A stretch of DNA of 64,000 nucleotides from an uncultured Aquimarina sp. Lineage in GTDB: Bacteria; Bacteroidota; Bacteroidia; Flavobacteriales; Flavobacteriaceae. A model generated the notes under the pieces. It ran no database searches. It saw only the letters and a list, made by a program, of their open reading frames with translations, and was not told the DNA's origin. Below, piece by piece: positions 35,969 through 44,849 of the stretch; positions within the stretch are counted from its first letter, which is position 1; each line of letters begins with the position of its first letter. Both the position numbers and the translations under genes were made by a program. The stretch covers positions 186,001 through 250,000 of the forward strand of contig CANMSL010000002.1 in the NCBI GenBank assembly GCA_947500505.1. The letters are read 5' to 3'.

Positions 35969-37234
35969 TTAATCTGCTCTTAAAGCATCTATTGGTTTTG
36001 TTTTTATAGCGACTTGTGCTGGTATTAATCCTGCTAAAAGACCACTACTTATAAGAATTAATAATGCAACAAAAACTACCGTTAGGTCTACGCTTGGATT
36101 AGCAAACATGGTTTCTTCACTTTCAGGAATTCCTTCTAATATTTTGTTAACCAGATATAATACCCCAGTAGAAACAGCGATACCGGTCATTCCTGAAATA
36201 ATGGTTAAAAAAATGGACTCAAGTAATATTTGGCCACGTATTGACCAGGGAGATGCTCCCAACGCCCTTCTAATCCCTATTTCTTTAGTCCTTTCTTTTA
36301 CAACAATTAACATTATATTGCTAATACCAATAATACCAGAAAGAAGTACCAAAATTCCTACGAAATATGCCACCCCTTTTAATGCTATAAAAAGGCCATT
36401 TATTTTGCTAAATTCCTCGTAAAGATCAAAATTACCTATAGCTCGATTGTCTTCAGGATGTATAGTATGATTGGTCTTTACAACATTTATGATGTCTTTT
36501 TTTAGTTTAGTAATAGAATTATTATCTTCTGCGGTTATTGCCATCCATCCTACATTATCAGCACGATTGAACGCCTGCGAAAAAGAAGTAAACGGGACAA
36601 ATATTTCTTTTTGCCCACGTTCTCGATCTCCGTTGTTGGATTTTTTAACGTATGTACCGATTACCATAAAACTTACACCTTGTATTTTTATATATTCACC
36701 GATAGGTTCTTCTCCAAATTTAAACAGTTCTTTCTTTACTCCTTCTCCAATTACTGCAACTTTTCTATTTTCGTCAATATCTCCATAGTTTATAAACCTT
36801 CCTGATGTTATAGTTATTGGGTCTTGATTAATTATTTCGGGATAATCTCCATAAATATTAAAAGCTCCTGTATTTAAACCTCTAACTACGTTGTTAGTTC
36901 CTCCAAAGCCTCCTAGCTGATTTCTAGGTGAAATGTATAGTAATCCTGGTACTTTTTCTCTAATTGCGGCTACATCTCTTATTTTAAAATTAAATCTTCT
37001 TCCTTTGGGTAGTCCTTTATATGGTTTAGATGCAACCTGAGTCCACATAAACATTGTATTTGTAGCGATATCTCCAAAACCTTTTTTAACTCCATTTTCC
37101 AGTCCTTTACCTGCTGCTAATAAGATCACCAATATAAAAATACCCCAAAACACACCAAAAGCGGTAAGTAAGGTTCTAAACCAATTGGCGGTAAGTGCCT
37201 CTATAATTTCATTCCATCGATCTCTGTTAAACAT
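35969..37234 (-). CDS. ABC transporter permease (MacB-like, FtsX domain)
   Basis: A 421-residue protein with the MacB layout: an N-terminal helix (about 19-39), a large periplasmic MacB_PCD domain, and three C-terminal helices forming the FtsX domain. The coupling region is VVKERTKEIGIRRALGASPW. It lacks an ATPase domain, which is supplied by the gene at 38476. It starts 1 bp after the previous permease stop, indicating translational coupling. The two permeases are related but clearly diverged, so a heterodimer is likely. Confidence 0.93.
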   Translation of the reverse strand: MFNRDRWNEIIEALTANWFRTLLTAFGVFWGIFILVILLAAGKGLENGVKKGFGDIATNTMFMWTQVASKPYKGLPKGRRFNFKIRDVAAIREKVPGLLYISPRNQLGGFGGTNNVVRGLNTGAFNIYGDYPEIINQDPITITSGRFINYGDIDENRKVAVIGEGVKKELFKFGEEPIGEYIKIQGVSFMVIGTYVKKSNNGDRERGQKEIFVPFTSFSQAFNRADNVGWMAITAEDNNSITKLKKDIINVVKTNHTIHPEDNRAIGNFDLYEEFSKINGLFIALKGVAYFVGILVLLSGIIGISNIMLIVVKERTKEIGIRRALGASPWSIRGQILLESIFLTIISGMTGIAVSTGVLYLVNKILEGIPESEETMFANPSVDLTVVFVALLILISSGLLAGLIPAQVAIKTKPIDALRAD

Positions 37235-37235
37235 A

Positions 37236-38483
37236 TTATTCGTCTCTTAGTGCTACAATAGGTTTGATTTTTGCCGCTCTCCATGCTGGGAAAAAGCCGG
37301 CAATTGCTCCGGCAATGATCAATATAAATACTGTTGTGATAGCAACATTAAAATTCACTGAGGGGCTGGATATAAAATCAGTTTCAATCATAGGGCCTAC
37401 TACTTCCAGTAAGATTAATCCAAAAATCAGTCCCGTAAATCCTGCAATCGCAGTTACAAATATAGCTTCATGTAAGATCATACCGATTATTGAAGATGGA
37501 AGTGCACCGATAGCTTTTCGTATTCCAATCTCCTTTGTTCTTTCTTTTACGATAATTAGCATAATATTACTCACACCAACCACTCCCGCGATAATTGTAC
37601 ATACGCCTACCCACCAAAAAAAAGCTTTGATCATAAAGATGAGATTATAAAACCGTTTTGCCTGCTCTAAAGAATTACCTATTCCAATCGCTCGTTCATC
37701 TGTGGGAGCAATAATATGTTTGTTTTTTAGGTACGAAGTTATAGTTGCCACAAACTCTTCAGACTTTGCTACTGCAGTTTCGAAATCTTTCTCAGGTTTT
37801 AACGTATAGGAAAGATTACTGATAGTTTGTCCCCTATTGAATACCTGTTGTGCCGTTGTCGAGGGTACCGATACCTGTTCTTCTTCACGCTCACCACCTT
37901 TATCCGTGTATACTCCTACAACTTTAAAAGGTATATCATTCAATCGTATGTACTTACCTAAGGGATCTTCATCATTTTTAAACAGAGCTTCTTTTACTTT
38001 GTTTCCAATAGCTACGATTTTATTTTTTTCATTAATATCCTGTTGATTAATAAATCTTCCGGAAACCATTGATTGATTTTCTATAAACTGGAATCCCGGA
38101 TGGATCCCTTCTATTCTATAATTTCCAGACTCTTTTTTATAAGAAATTACTGCACCCCATATTCGTACACGAGAAGATTCATACTCTATAACTTCTTCAT
38201 TAGTTTTATGAATAAAGTCGAAATCTTCATTTGTCATACTGAAAAATCTTCCTGGATTTAAACCTTTGTATTCCACAGAAGTAGGTCTTGTCCAAACCCA
38301 AATACTATTGGATGCATCCCCTTCAAATTCTTGGGATATACCATTTTGCATACCTTGACCAACTCCTAAAAGAATCACTAAAATAAATATCCCTGAAGCA
38401 ACAGATAATCCAGTTAAAAAAGTACGTAATTTATTTTTTCGAATAGTATCGAATATTTCTTGCCAACGTTCTATATTAAACAT
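37236..38483 (-). CDS. ABC transporter permease (MacB-like, FtsX domain)
   Basis: A 415-residue paralogue of the next permease with the same four-helix MacB/FtsX layout. The coupling helix is VKERTKEIGIRKAIGALPSS. Its start overlaps the ATPase gene end by 8 bp. With the ATPase and second permease it would form a MacB-type mechanotransmitter that drives substrates from periplasm through adaptor and TolC, rather than transporting across the inner membrane. Confidence 0.93.
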   Translation of the reverse strand: MFNIERWQEIFDTIRKNKLRTFLTGLSVASGIFILVILLGVGQGMQNGISQEFEGDASNSIWVWTRPTSVEYKGLNPGRFFSMTNEDFDFIHKTNEEVIEYESSRVRIWGAVISYKKESGNYRIEGIHPGFQFIENQSMVSGRFINQQDINEKNKIVAIGNKVKEALFKNDEDPLGKYIRLNDIPFKVVGVYTDKGGEREEEQVSVPSTTAQQVFNRGQTISNLSYTLKPEKDFETAVAKSEEFVATITSYLKNKHIIAPTDERAIGIGNSLEQAKRFYNLIFMIKAFFWWVGVCTIIAGVVGVSNIMLIIVKERTKEIGIRKAIGALPSSIIGMILHEAIFVTAIAGFTGLIFGLILLEVVGPMIETDFISSPSVNFNVAITTVFILIIAGAIAGFFPAWRAAKIKPIVALRDE

Positions 38484-39177
38484 ATGAATTTGCTCTTACT
38501 TGTTTTACCGTCCCATCGTTAATGATAATACCATCCTTTAGGTTAACTATTCGTTTAGTCATATGCGCTATATCTTCTTCATGCGTCACAATAAGAATTG
38601 TTTTACCTTCGTCGTTGATTCCCTGGATCAGCTCCAGTACTTCATAAGAGGTTTTAGTATCAAGAGCTCCCGTAGGTTCATCTGCCAACAACACTTTTGG
38701 CTCAGAGGCCAAAGCTCTAGCAATCGCAACACGTTGCTTTTGTCCTCCGGATAGTTCATTGGGAAGATGAGTTGCCCAATCAGCTAAACCCACTTTTTCT
38801 AAATAGTGAAGCGCTTTATCAGTCCTTTCCTTTCGTTTAATTCCCTGATAATATAGTGGCATTGCAACATTATCCAAGGCATTCTTATAATTGATCAGAT
38901 TAAAGGATTGAAATATAAATCCAAGAAATTTATTTCTATATCTAGCTGCTATTTTTTCATTTAGATTTTTGATAGGGAGGTTATCTAAAAAATAGCTTCC
39001 ACTATCTGCCTCATCAAGCATACCCAAAATGTTAAGAAGAGTAGATTTACCAGAGCCAGAAGAACCCATTATAGCCACTAATTCTCCTTCTTTGACACTA
39101 AAATTGATTCCTTTTAATACGTGAAGGGAGTTGCTTCCCATTTGGTAAGATTTATGTAAGTCTTTAATTTCAATCAT
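38476..39177 (-). CDS. ABC transporter ATP-binding protein (MacB/LolD type)
   Basis: A 233-residue ATPase with Walker [11 protein letters not shown]-loop FIFQSFNL, signature [15 protein letters not shown], Walker [13 protein letters not shown] and the switch His in IVTHE. The FQSFNL and ADEPTGALD sequences are typical of the LolD/MacB group. It is the first gene of the efflux operon; the 230 bp upstream carries no clear consensus promoter that I could find. Confidence 0.96.
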   Translation of the reverse strand: MIEIKDLHKSYQMGSNSLHVLKGINFSVKEGELVAIMGSSGSGKSTLLNILGMLDEADSGSYFLDNLPIKNLNEKIAARYRNKFLGFIFQSFNLINYKNALDNVAMPLYYQGIKRKERTDKALHYLEKVGLADWATHLPNELSGGQKQRVAIARALASEPKVLLADEPTGALDTKTSYEVLELIQGINDEGKTILIVTHEEDIAHMTKRIVNLKDGIIINDGTVKQVRANSYV

Positions 39178-39407
39178 AACTCGAGATTAAGATTTATCAG
39201 GCAAGAAATTATGCCTAAATATTTGAACCAAGACTTACTTTCCTTATAACATAATAAATTCCAGCAGATCAATTTTCTAGTTTTCCCTCTAGAAATAATT
39301 TAGATAGTTAGTATAGTCTTATTACATAAGACTAATCCTACATAGGTTTTGTTACACCTAAGAGTGTTATGAAAATGTTAAAGATTATAGTTCCGAAAAC
39401 TATTATG

Positions 39408-39635
39408 TCAGTTTTCTACTGAAGTTTTCTTTTTATTCCTATATAAAAAGTACCCAACTGCTCCGATAAGAATATAAGGTACAATCATTAAGTATACTAT
39501 TCCATTATTTATTCCTTTAGCGGTTTCCTGCCCTTCCTCACTTTCTAAAACAGCACGACACATCGCACACTGTGCATCCACAGAAATCGTAAGAAGCAAT
39601 AACAAAATTAATATAAAGAATGTTTTAATTTTCAA
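39408..39635 (-). CDS. small CxxC membrane protein of the oxidase assembly cluster
   Basis: A 75-residue protein with signal-like helix MKIKTFFILILLLLLTISVDAQ, then CAMCRAVLESEEGQ (CxxC close to the cleavage point), then one membrane helix (IVYLMIVPYILIGAVGYFLY) and a basic tail. It is the last gene of the assembly run, 66 bp after DUF420. I know of no assigned function. Position and CxxC suggest a metal- or thiol-handling part in oxidase assembly, but this is inference. Confidence 0.75.
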   Translation of the reverse strand: MKIKTFFILILLLLLTISVDAQCAMCRAVLESEEGQETAKGINNGIVYLMIVPYILIGAVGYFLYRNKKKTSVEN

Positions 39636-39701
39636 CTTGTTTCCTTTTTACCCTTCCTTTGAGTCAACAAACCATTGGAATTACGTATTAAACTTTTAAT
39701 T

Positions 39702-40247
39702 TCAGCTATAATACGGAGAAATCATTACATAAACGATTACTCCTGATATTGCCACATATAACCATATTGGAAATGTGATTCTGGCAATTTTACGATGCCT
39801 ATCAAAACTTTTTGCTAATGCCCGAACGTAAGTAATTAATACAAAGGGGATCACTACAATAGATAAAACAATGTGGGTTATTAATATAAAATAGTATGCA
39901 TATCGAATCATTCCTTCTCCTCCAAATTTCGTCGAGTCACTTGTCATATGATAAGCTACATACATCACCAAAAATAACACGGAACACACTATTGCCGTCT
40001 TCATTAGCTTTTCATGTAATTCAATCTTCTTATTTTTGATTGCCCAAAAAGCCATCAAAAGAATAATGGCAGTTAAGCCATTAATGCTTGCATAAATAGG
40101 TGGTAAAAATGTTAGTGGTTCCACATCAAAACCTAATCTACGTAGATTTACACCAAACAATGCAGCAACTGCTAACGGTATAGCTATTGACAATATAATA
40201 ATCCATTTATTATATTTACCTTCCACGTCTGATCTATTATTACTCAT
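39702..40247 (-). CDS. DUF420 domain-containing membrane protein
   Basis: A 181-residue protein with about five membrane helices and conserved His residues in helices (MYVAYHMTSDST, ILITHIVLSI), matching DUF420/CtaM-like proteins that accompany haem-copper oxidase genes. CtaM in Gram-positives is needed for oxidase maturation; the same role here is inference. It overlaps the SCO gene by 8 bp. Confidence 0.88.
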   Translation of the reverse strand: MSNNRSDVEGKYNKWIIILSIAIPLAVAALFGVNLRRLGFDVEPLTFLPPIYASINGLTAIILLMAFWAIKNKKIELHEKLMKTAIVCSVLFLVMYVAYHMTSDSTKFGGEGMIRYAYYFILITHIVLSIVVIPFVLITYVRALAKSFDRHRKIARITFPIWLYVAISGVIVYVMISPYYS

Positions 40248-40974
40248 CTTTCTTCAGTAGTTTTTTAATATCTTCCAGTAAGATTGTGATTTGCTCTTCC
40301 TCTCCGTTTTCGTCCTTCTTTTCTTCGACTCCTATTGTTCCTCTATAATAAATTATTGGATTCCCAGATGCATCATATCGTGATCTGATATATCCCTCCT
40401 GATCTATCAACGCAAAGTATCCATTATGTTCAAATCCTCCAGGAACTTCAGGGTTTTCTGCTGCATAGATATTAAAACCGGCATTAGCCAAATCATAAAG
40501 GTCTTCTCGATCTCCGGTTAGCAAGTGCCAATCAGGGTCTGTAATCTGATAATTCTCTGTATATTTTTTTAGAATTCGCGGTGTATCTCTTTTAGGATTG
40601 ATGGTAAAGGAAGCAACCCCAAAATTATCATACCCCTTAAGTTCATTCTGCAAATACACTAAATTACTGGTCATCTTCGGACAAATTGTTGGACAGCTCG
40701 TAAAGAAAAAATCTATTACATATACTTTTCCTTTATAATCATGATTGGTAATCAACAAGCTATCCTGATTGATAAATGCAAACTCAGGAACTTTCCTAGG
40801 CTTACCATTAATCTTTATGTAAGACAGTTTTTCATTGGCAACCGGATTATCAGCACTCATCCTATCATTTTTTACTATAGAGGTGCCTTTTATTCTACTT
40901 ACAATTTTAGGAATAAAAATGATCCCAAAAATCAAAATAATGAATGAAATACCTACGTATGAATATTTTTTCAT
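40240..40974 (-). CDS. SCO family copper chaperone protein
   Basis: A 244-residue protein with one N-terminal membrane anchor and a thioredoxin fold. Copper ligands are present: Cys94 and Cys98 in FTSCPTICP and His183 in GFEHNGYF. SCO proteins load the CuA site of cytochrome oxidase subunit II. It lies between a Cys-less SCO-like paralogue (9 bp upstream) and DUF420 (8-bp overlap), all in one unit. Confidence 0.94.
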   Translation of the reverse strand: MKKYSYVGISFIILIFGIIFIPKIVSRIKGTSIVKNDRMSADNPVANEKLSYIKINGKPRKVPEFAFINQDSLLITNHDYKGKVYVIDFFFTSCPTICPKMTSNLVYLQNELKGYDNFGVASFTINPKRDTPRILKKYTENYQITDPDWHLLTGDREDLYDLANAGFNIYAAENPEVPGGFEHNGYFALIDQEGYIRSRYDASGNPIIYYRGTIGVEEKKDENGEEEQITILLEDIKKLLKKDE

Positions 40975-40983
40975 GTTTTGTAT

Positions 40984-41637
40984 TTAGTTTTCTTTGCGAT
41001 CTGCCTTATACTTTTTAAGTGCTAAACGATATTCTGCCAAAATCACCTTTACATCATCAACCATAACATTGTTTAGATCAGCTACTGAACTTGTATCATA
41101 ACCATATACCTTTTGCTCCTTTTTTTCGAGATTCTCTTCTCTACCTCTTAGGTTCATATCTTTGTCAATAATAAACACATAATTGGTAGCATTTCCTTTA
41201 TCTAGTGTATATGGTGTTTTAAGCTCTCTAAAAAAGCTTTGTATACTTTCTGGGGTTCCAAAAAGAAAATTCCATTCTGATACATCAGTTATATCATCTA
41301 ATTCACCCAGAAGTTCTTTTGCAGCGTTCTCACTACCATATGGCAAAATGATTACAAATTGAAAATCTGTAAACTCATAGTTTTTTTTGTAAATCTTTTG
41401 ATTTAGATTAAACGCATTTCCTTTTTTATTATGAATTCCTTCTCCAAAAAAACCTACTATTGTAATCTTATCTTTTAAAGTAATACGTTCTCCCGTTAGA
41501 CTTTCGAAGTTATCAAGACTACCTACAGATTCTTCTAATACCGGAAGTTTAGAAAAATTATCTACGGCTGAAGCAAAAAACAAATACATTACTATTGGCA
41601 GTATAAACAGTATTCCGAGAACTAAATATTTTTTCAT
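40984..41637 (-). CDS. membrane-anchored SCO-like protein lacking copper cysteines
   Basis: A 217-residue protein with an N-terminal helix (YLVLGILFILPIVMYLFFA) and a thioredoxin-like domain. Where SCO has FFFTSCPTICPKM, this has GFFGEGIHNKKGNAF, with no Cys. Conserved-looking pieces are FQFVIILPYG and YVFIIDKDMNLRGR, and the C-terminus VMVDDVKVILAEYRLALKK is distinct. It likely shares the SCO fold without metal binding. It is the first gene of the SCO unit, with its own promoter in the cox terminator. Function is unknown. Confidence 0.8.
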   Translation of the reverse strand: MKKYLVLGILFILPIVMYLFFASAVDNFSKLPVLEESVGSLDNFESLTGERITLKDKITIVGFFGEGIHNKKGNAFNLNQKIYKKNYEFTDFQFVIILPYGSENAAKELLGELDDITDVSEWNFLFGTPESIQSFFRELKTPYTLDKGNATNYVFIIDKDMNLRGREENLEKKEQKVYGYDTSSVADLNNVMVDDVKVILAEYRLALKKYKADRKEN

Positions 41638-41661
41638 TAAATATCGACTTTACTTCGTTTG

Positions 41662-41689
41662 CAAAAATAAAAAAGACGGTTGAAAACAA
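41662..41689 (-). promoter_or_regulatory. predicted promoter inside the cox terminator
   Basis: On the minus strand TTG (41687-41689), 17 nt, TATTTTTG (41662-41669), 25 bp before the SCO-like gene start. The -33 TTG lies within the stem-loop of the terminator of the preceding oxidase genes. Confidence 0.6.
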
Positions 41690-41698
41690 CCGCCTTTT
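41671..41698 (-). terminator. intrinsic terminator of the cytochrome oxidase subunit genes
   Basis: On the minus strand AAAAGGCGGTTG, loop TTTT, CAACCGTCTTTT followed by more T. The stem has one G-U pair. It lies about 40 bp after the subunit IV stop. Confidence 0.85.
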
Positions 41699-41738
41699 AC
41701 TATCTTTTATTATGCTTTTAACTTATGTACTCAAGATA

Positions 41739-42098
41739 TTAAAAGTCCCAGCTTTTATGCCCAGCTTTAAACACTTCATATATATAATCACCTTCGGTTA
41801 ATAATATAAAAATTAAGTAACTGATCAAAAATACTGCTGTCCAGACTACCGCTCTTCTCAATCCTTTCGTTTCACCTTCCATATGCATAAAAGCCCAGGT
41901 AATATAATACGCTTTGTATATGGTAAGAATGATGAAAATCCAATTAAGCAATTTCATACTAATCAATGTCGTCTCTATTAAAAATGCTGGTTTGATAATA
42001 CCTAAAATTACCTCTACTATTGTAACTACAGATAATAATATGAATACTTTCCAGATTCGGGATGTATTAGATTCGTGATGTGCCGTATCGTGTGCCAT
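41739..42098 (-). CDS. cytochrome c oxidase subunit IV family protein
   Basis: A 119-residue protein with three membrane helices (about 16-36, 43-65, 78-102) and the AFMHMEGE segment between helices that is typical of prokaryotic subunit IV (CyoD/CtaF-like). The N-terminus is His-rich (MAHDTAHHES). Subunit IV helps assemble or stabilise the haem-copper oxidase. It lies 27 bp after subunit III and before a terminator. Confidence 0.9.
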   Translation of the reverse strand: MAHDTAHHESNTSRIWKVFILLSVVTIVEVILGIIKPAFLIETTLISMKLLNWIFIILTIYKAYYITWAFMHMEGETKGLRRAVVWTAVFLISYLIFILLTEGDYIYEVFKAGHKSWDF

Positions 42099-42125
42099 AA
42101 TATCTATTCTAAAATCTTTTAATAA

Positions 42126-43106
42126 TTAAACCAGGTAGAAGAATGTAAATACAAATACCCATACTAAATCTACAAAGTGCCAGTAAAGTCCAACTTTTTC
42201 TACCATTTCATAGTTCTTTCTTTTTTCGTATGTTCCCAATATTATATTGAAAAATATGATAATATTAATCACAACTCCAGAAAATACGTGAAATCCGTGA
42301 AATCCAGTAATAAAAAAGAAGAAGTTAGCGAATAAAGGAGTACCATATTCGTTATGAATTAAATTAGCTCCTTCTACTATACCAATAGCATCGGTATTCA
42401 ATCTTCGTAAAGATTCTTCTCTTGATAAGATTGTTTTTTCTCCTGTATCAGTAAGTACCTGTGTTCGTATTAAAAGATCGCTTCTTTTCGCAAAACCAGC
42501 TCTAATTTCTTCTATTGTATATGTAGGAAGTGTTCCTTCGGATTTGTACCAAATTCCATTTTTACTCTCGTGCTGCACTCTCTCCTGTGGCATATCTATC
42601 GCTATGTCGTGCAGAGCGACTCTATGTCCTTCTGTGTCCAGGAACTGTAAAATCTGTCCTCCTTTAGTTTCTACAGCACCATATTCTCCTTTAATGAAAT
42701 TTTTCCATTCCCAGGCTTGTGAACCAACAAAAATTGCTCCTCCAATAATAGTTAGAAACATATATAAAATCACTTTCTTCTGTTTCATCTGATGACCAGC
42801 ATCTACAGCTAACACCATAGTTACTGAAGAAAAAATCAATATAAATGTCATTAATGCCACATAATACATCGGTGCATCCACCCCGTGAAGGAATGGGAAG
42901 TGATTAAACACCTCGTCAGCGATTGGCCAGGAATCAATAAATTTAAATCTCGAAAAACCGTAAGCAGCAAGAAACCCAGAGAATGTAAGTGCATCAGACA
43001 GGATAAAAAACCACATCATCAACTTACCATAACTCGCCTTGAGTGGTTGATTGCCCCCACCCCAGATTTTACCTTCTGTACCTGTATTAGCGACAGTTGT
43101 TTCCAT
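42126..43106 (-). CDS. cytochrome c oxidase subunit III with soluble insert
   Basis: A 326-residue haem-copper oxidase subunit III. N-terminal helices (KLMMWFFILSDALTFSGFLAAYGF) and C-terminal helices (FFITGFHGFHVFSGVVINIIIF, YWHFVDLVWVFVFTFFYLV) are canonical. Between them lies a hydrophilic stretch of about 95 residues (about 145-240) that is absent from the 193-residue paralogue upstream. I believe this insert is common in Flavobacteriia. A TACTTTTG -7 element (43137-43144) sits in the gap to the upstream gene but lacks a good -33. Confidence 0.93.
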   Translation of the reverse strand: METTVANTGTEGKIWGGGNQPLKASYGKLMMWFFILSDALTFSGFLAAYGFSRFKFIDSWPIADEVFNHFPFLHGVDAPMYYVALMTFILIFSSVTMVLAVDAGHQMKQKKVILYMFLTIIGGAIFVGSQAWEWKNFIKGEYGAVETKGGQILQFLDTEGHRVALHDIAIDMPQERVQHESKNGIWYKSEGTLPTYTIEEIRAGFAKRSDLLIRTQVLTDTGEKTILSREESLRRLNTDAIGIVEGANLIHNEYGTPLFANFFFFITGFHGFHVFSGVVINIIIFFNIILGTYEKRKNYEMVEKVGLYWHFVDLVWVFVFTFFYLV

Positions 43107-43154
43107 ATAAAGAATTTGGTATTGTTAAATTTTCCACAAAAGTAATCAATTTTA

Positions 43155-43736
43155 TTATCTAACGAAATATAAAAATAAAAAGAGATAAACCCACAAAACA
43201 TCTACAAAATGCCAATACATAGCACCTAGTTCTAAACCAAGGGTTTGTCCTGTTTTATACTTTTGTTTAAAATGATTATAAATTACGACTAAAAGTACTA
43301 TCAGTCCGACAATTACGTGTACAATATGCAATACTACTATAATATATAAAAAAGTTGGGACAATATTAGCAGATGGTCCTGTAAAATAATAGCCTTGAGA
43401 CATGATATCTGCAAATCCTTGAAATTGCATATAAACAAATAACACCCCTAACCCCAATGTAGTCAATAACATACTTGTAGCCAATCCTCGTTTGTCGTTT
43501 TCGATCGCTTTCTTTACCAAATACAAAGATAGACTACTAGTTATAATGACCAATACGCTAAAAATAAATGCATTCGGAAAAACAAGATCTGTTAACCAAT
43601 CTTGTCTGGTTTTACTGACTACATAAGCACTAGTGAGGCCTGCAAATGTCATAGTCATACTAACCATTCCAAACCACATCATGGTTTTTTTTGCCCTTTT
43701 CTGTTTTTCGATTGTTGTTCCTTGCGTTAAATCCAT
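43155..43736 (-). CDS. cytochrome c oxidase subunit III-like protein
   Basis: A 193-residue protein with five membrane helices, the standard short form of subunit III (MMWFGMVSMTMTFAGLTSAYVV ... MYWHFVDVLWVYLFLFLYFV). It is paralogous to the 326-residue protein next to it. It overlaps ctaB by 10 bp, so the two are translationally coupled. Having two subunit III genes side by side is usual for this phylum. Confidence 0.92.
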   Translation of the reverse strand: MDLTQGTTIEKQKRAKKTMMWFGMVSMTMTFAGLTSAYVVSKTRQDWLTDLVFPNAFIFSVLVIITSSLSLYLVKKAIENDKRGLATSMLLTTLGLGVLFVYMQFQGFADIMSQGYYFTGPSANIVPTFLYIIVVLHIVHVIVGLIVLLVVIYNHFKQKYKTGQTLGLELGAMYWHFVDVLWVYLFLFLYFVR

Positions 43737-44638
43737 GCACGAATAAATTTGTCTGCTACATAAATAATCTGTAACAATGTGATGTAAGACACACTTGCCA
43801 GCATTAATTGCTTTGCAGTTTTAGCATCTCTAATTTTATATAAACGAATTGCATATCTAAGTAAAAATCCGCCAAGTATCAAAATCAAAATTCCCGAAAC
43901 CGCAGTAATATAAAGCTTCCCGGTAACACCAAACACGGGAATTAAAGAAGTAACGACTGTCCAAACTGTATAAATAATAACCTGCGTTGCTGTCCCTTTA
44001 TCTCTTTTTCCCGTAGGTAACATAAAGAAACCTCCTTTTTTATAATCATCAAACAAAAACCATCCTATCGCCCAGAAATGAGGAAATTGCCAGAAAAACT
44101 GTATCATAAATAAAGTACCGGGCTCTATCCCGAAATTATTTGTAGCTGCCACCCATCCTAACATGAATGGAATCGCTCCGGGAATAGCACCTACAAAAAC
44201 AGATAAAGGAGTTTTGGTTTTTAACGGAGTATACAGACTGACATATATAAATATAGAAATCGCACCAAACATAGCTGTTTGCGGATTTATTACATACAGT
44301 ACTGAAATTCCTAAAACAGTAAAAACAGACGCGATGATAAAGGCAGTATTTACAGACATCCTTCCTGATGGAATTGGTCTGTTCTTAGTGCGATCCATCA
44401 GAACATCCAGATCACGCTCTATAATCTGGTTAAAAGCGTTAGATGCGCCGACCATAAAATATCCACCTATTGCCAAAAGCAATAAGGTACTCCAGGAAAC
44501 TGTATCGACCCCCAACAAATAACCTGCTACAGAAGAGAAAACAACACTTAATGCTAATCGCATTTTAGTAATCTCTTTAAAATCCTGAATTACAGATATT
44601 TGGGCAGTATTAGCTTGGGTTATACTCAAATTTTGCAC
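43727..44638 (-). CDS. ctaB: protohaem IX farnesyltransferase (haem O synthase)
   Basis: A 303-residue UbiA-family membrane enzyme that adds a farnesyl group to haem b, giving haem O for the oxidase. Prenyl-diphosphate binding motif NAFNQIIERDLDVLMDRTKNR (starting near residue 68, listed in part) and second motif LFDDYKKGGFFMLP are present. About nine helices. It is the first gene of the oxidase unit. A good promoter match lies at 44670-44700. Confidence 0.95.
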   Translation of the reverse strand: MQNLSITQANTAQISVIQDFKEITKMRLALSVVFSSVAGYLLGVDTVSWSTLLLLAIGGYFMVGASNAFNQIIERDLDVLMDRTKNRPIPSGRMSVNTAFIIASVFTVLGISVLYVINPQTAMFGAISIFIYVSLYTPLKTKTPLSVFVGAIPGAIPFMLGWVAATNNFGIEPGTLFMIQFFWQFPHFWAIGWFLFDDYKKGGFFMLPTGKRDKGTATQVIIYTVWTVVTSLIPVFGVTGKLYITAVSGILILILGGFLLRYAIRLYKIRDAKTAKQLMLASVSYITLLQIIYVADKFIRAWI

Positions 44639-44669
44639 GTTTACTAAATTACTTTTTTAAAAAGTGGTG

Positions 44670-44700
44670 CAAAGATATGCCTTAAAAGCATTTTAGACAA
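44670..44700 (-). promoter_or_regulatory. predicted promoter of the ctaB-cox unit
   Basis: On the minus strand TTG (44698-44700), 20 nt, TATCTTTG (44670-44677), 32 bp before the ctaB start. Confidence 0.6.
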
Positions 44701-44816
44701 CTTATAACTATTTATAATTCACCTTTTAACAACTGTTTTAGTTAAACAAATATGTACACTTGTAATTCTAAGCGATAATAATTCAGTAAAAATCAGGTAT
44801 ATGATACAAAAATAAA

Positions 44817-44843
44817 AAACCTAGTTGAAAATCAACCGGGTTT
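44817..44843 (-). terminator. intrinsic terminator after the third tonB-like gene
   Basis: On the minus strand AAACCCGGTTG / CAACTAGGTTT with one mismatch and one G-U, then a T run. It lies just after the stop of the broken tonB copy. Confidence 0.7.
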
Positions 44844-44849
44844 GAATAG

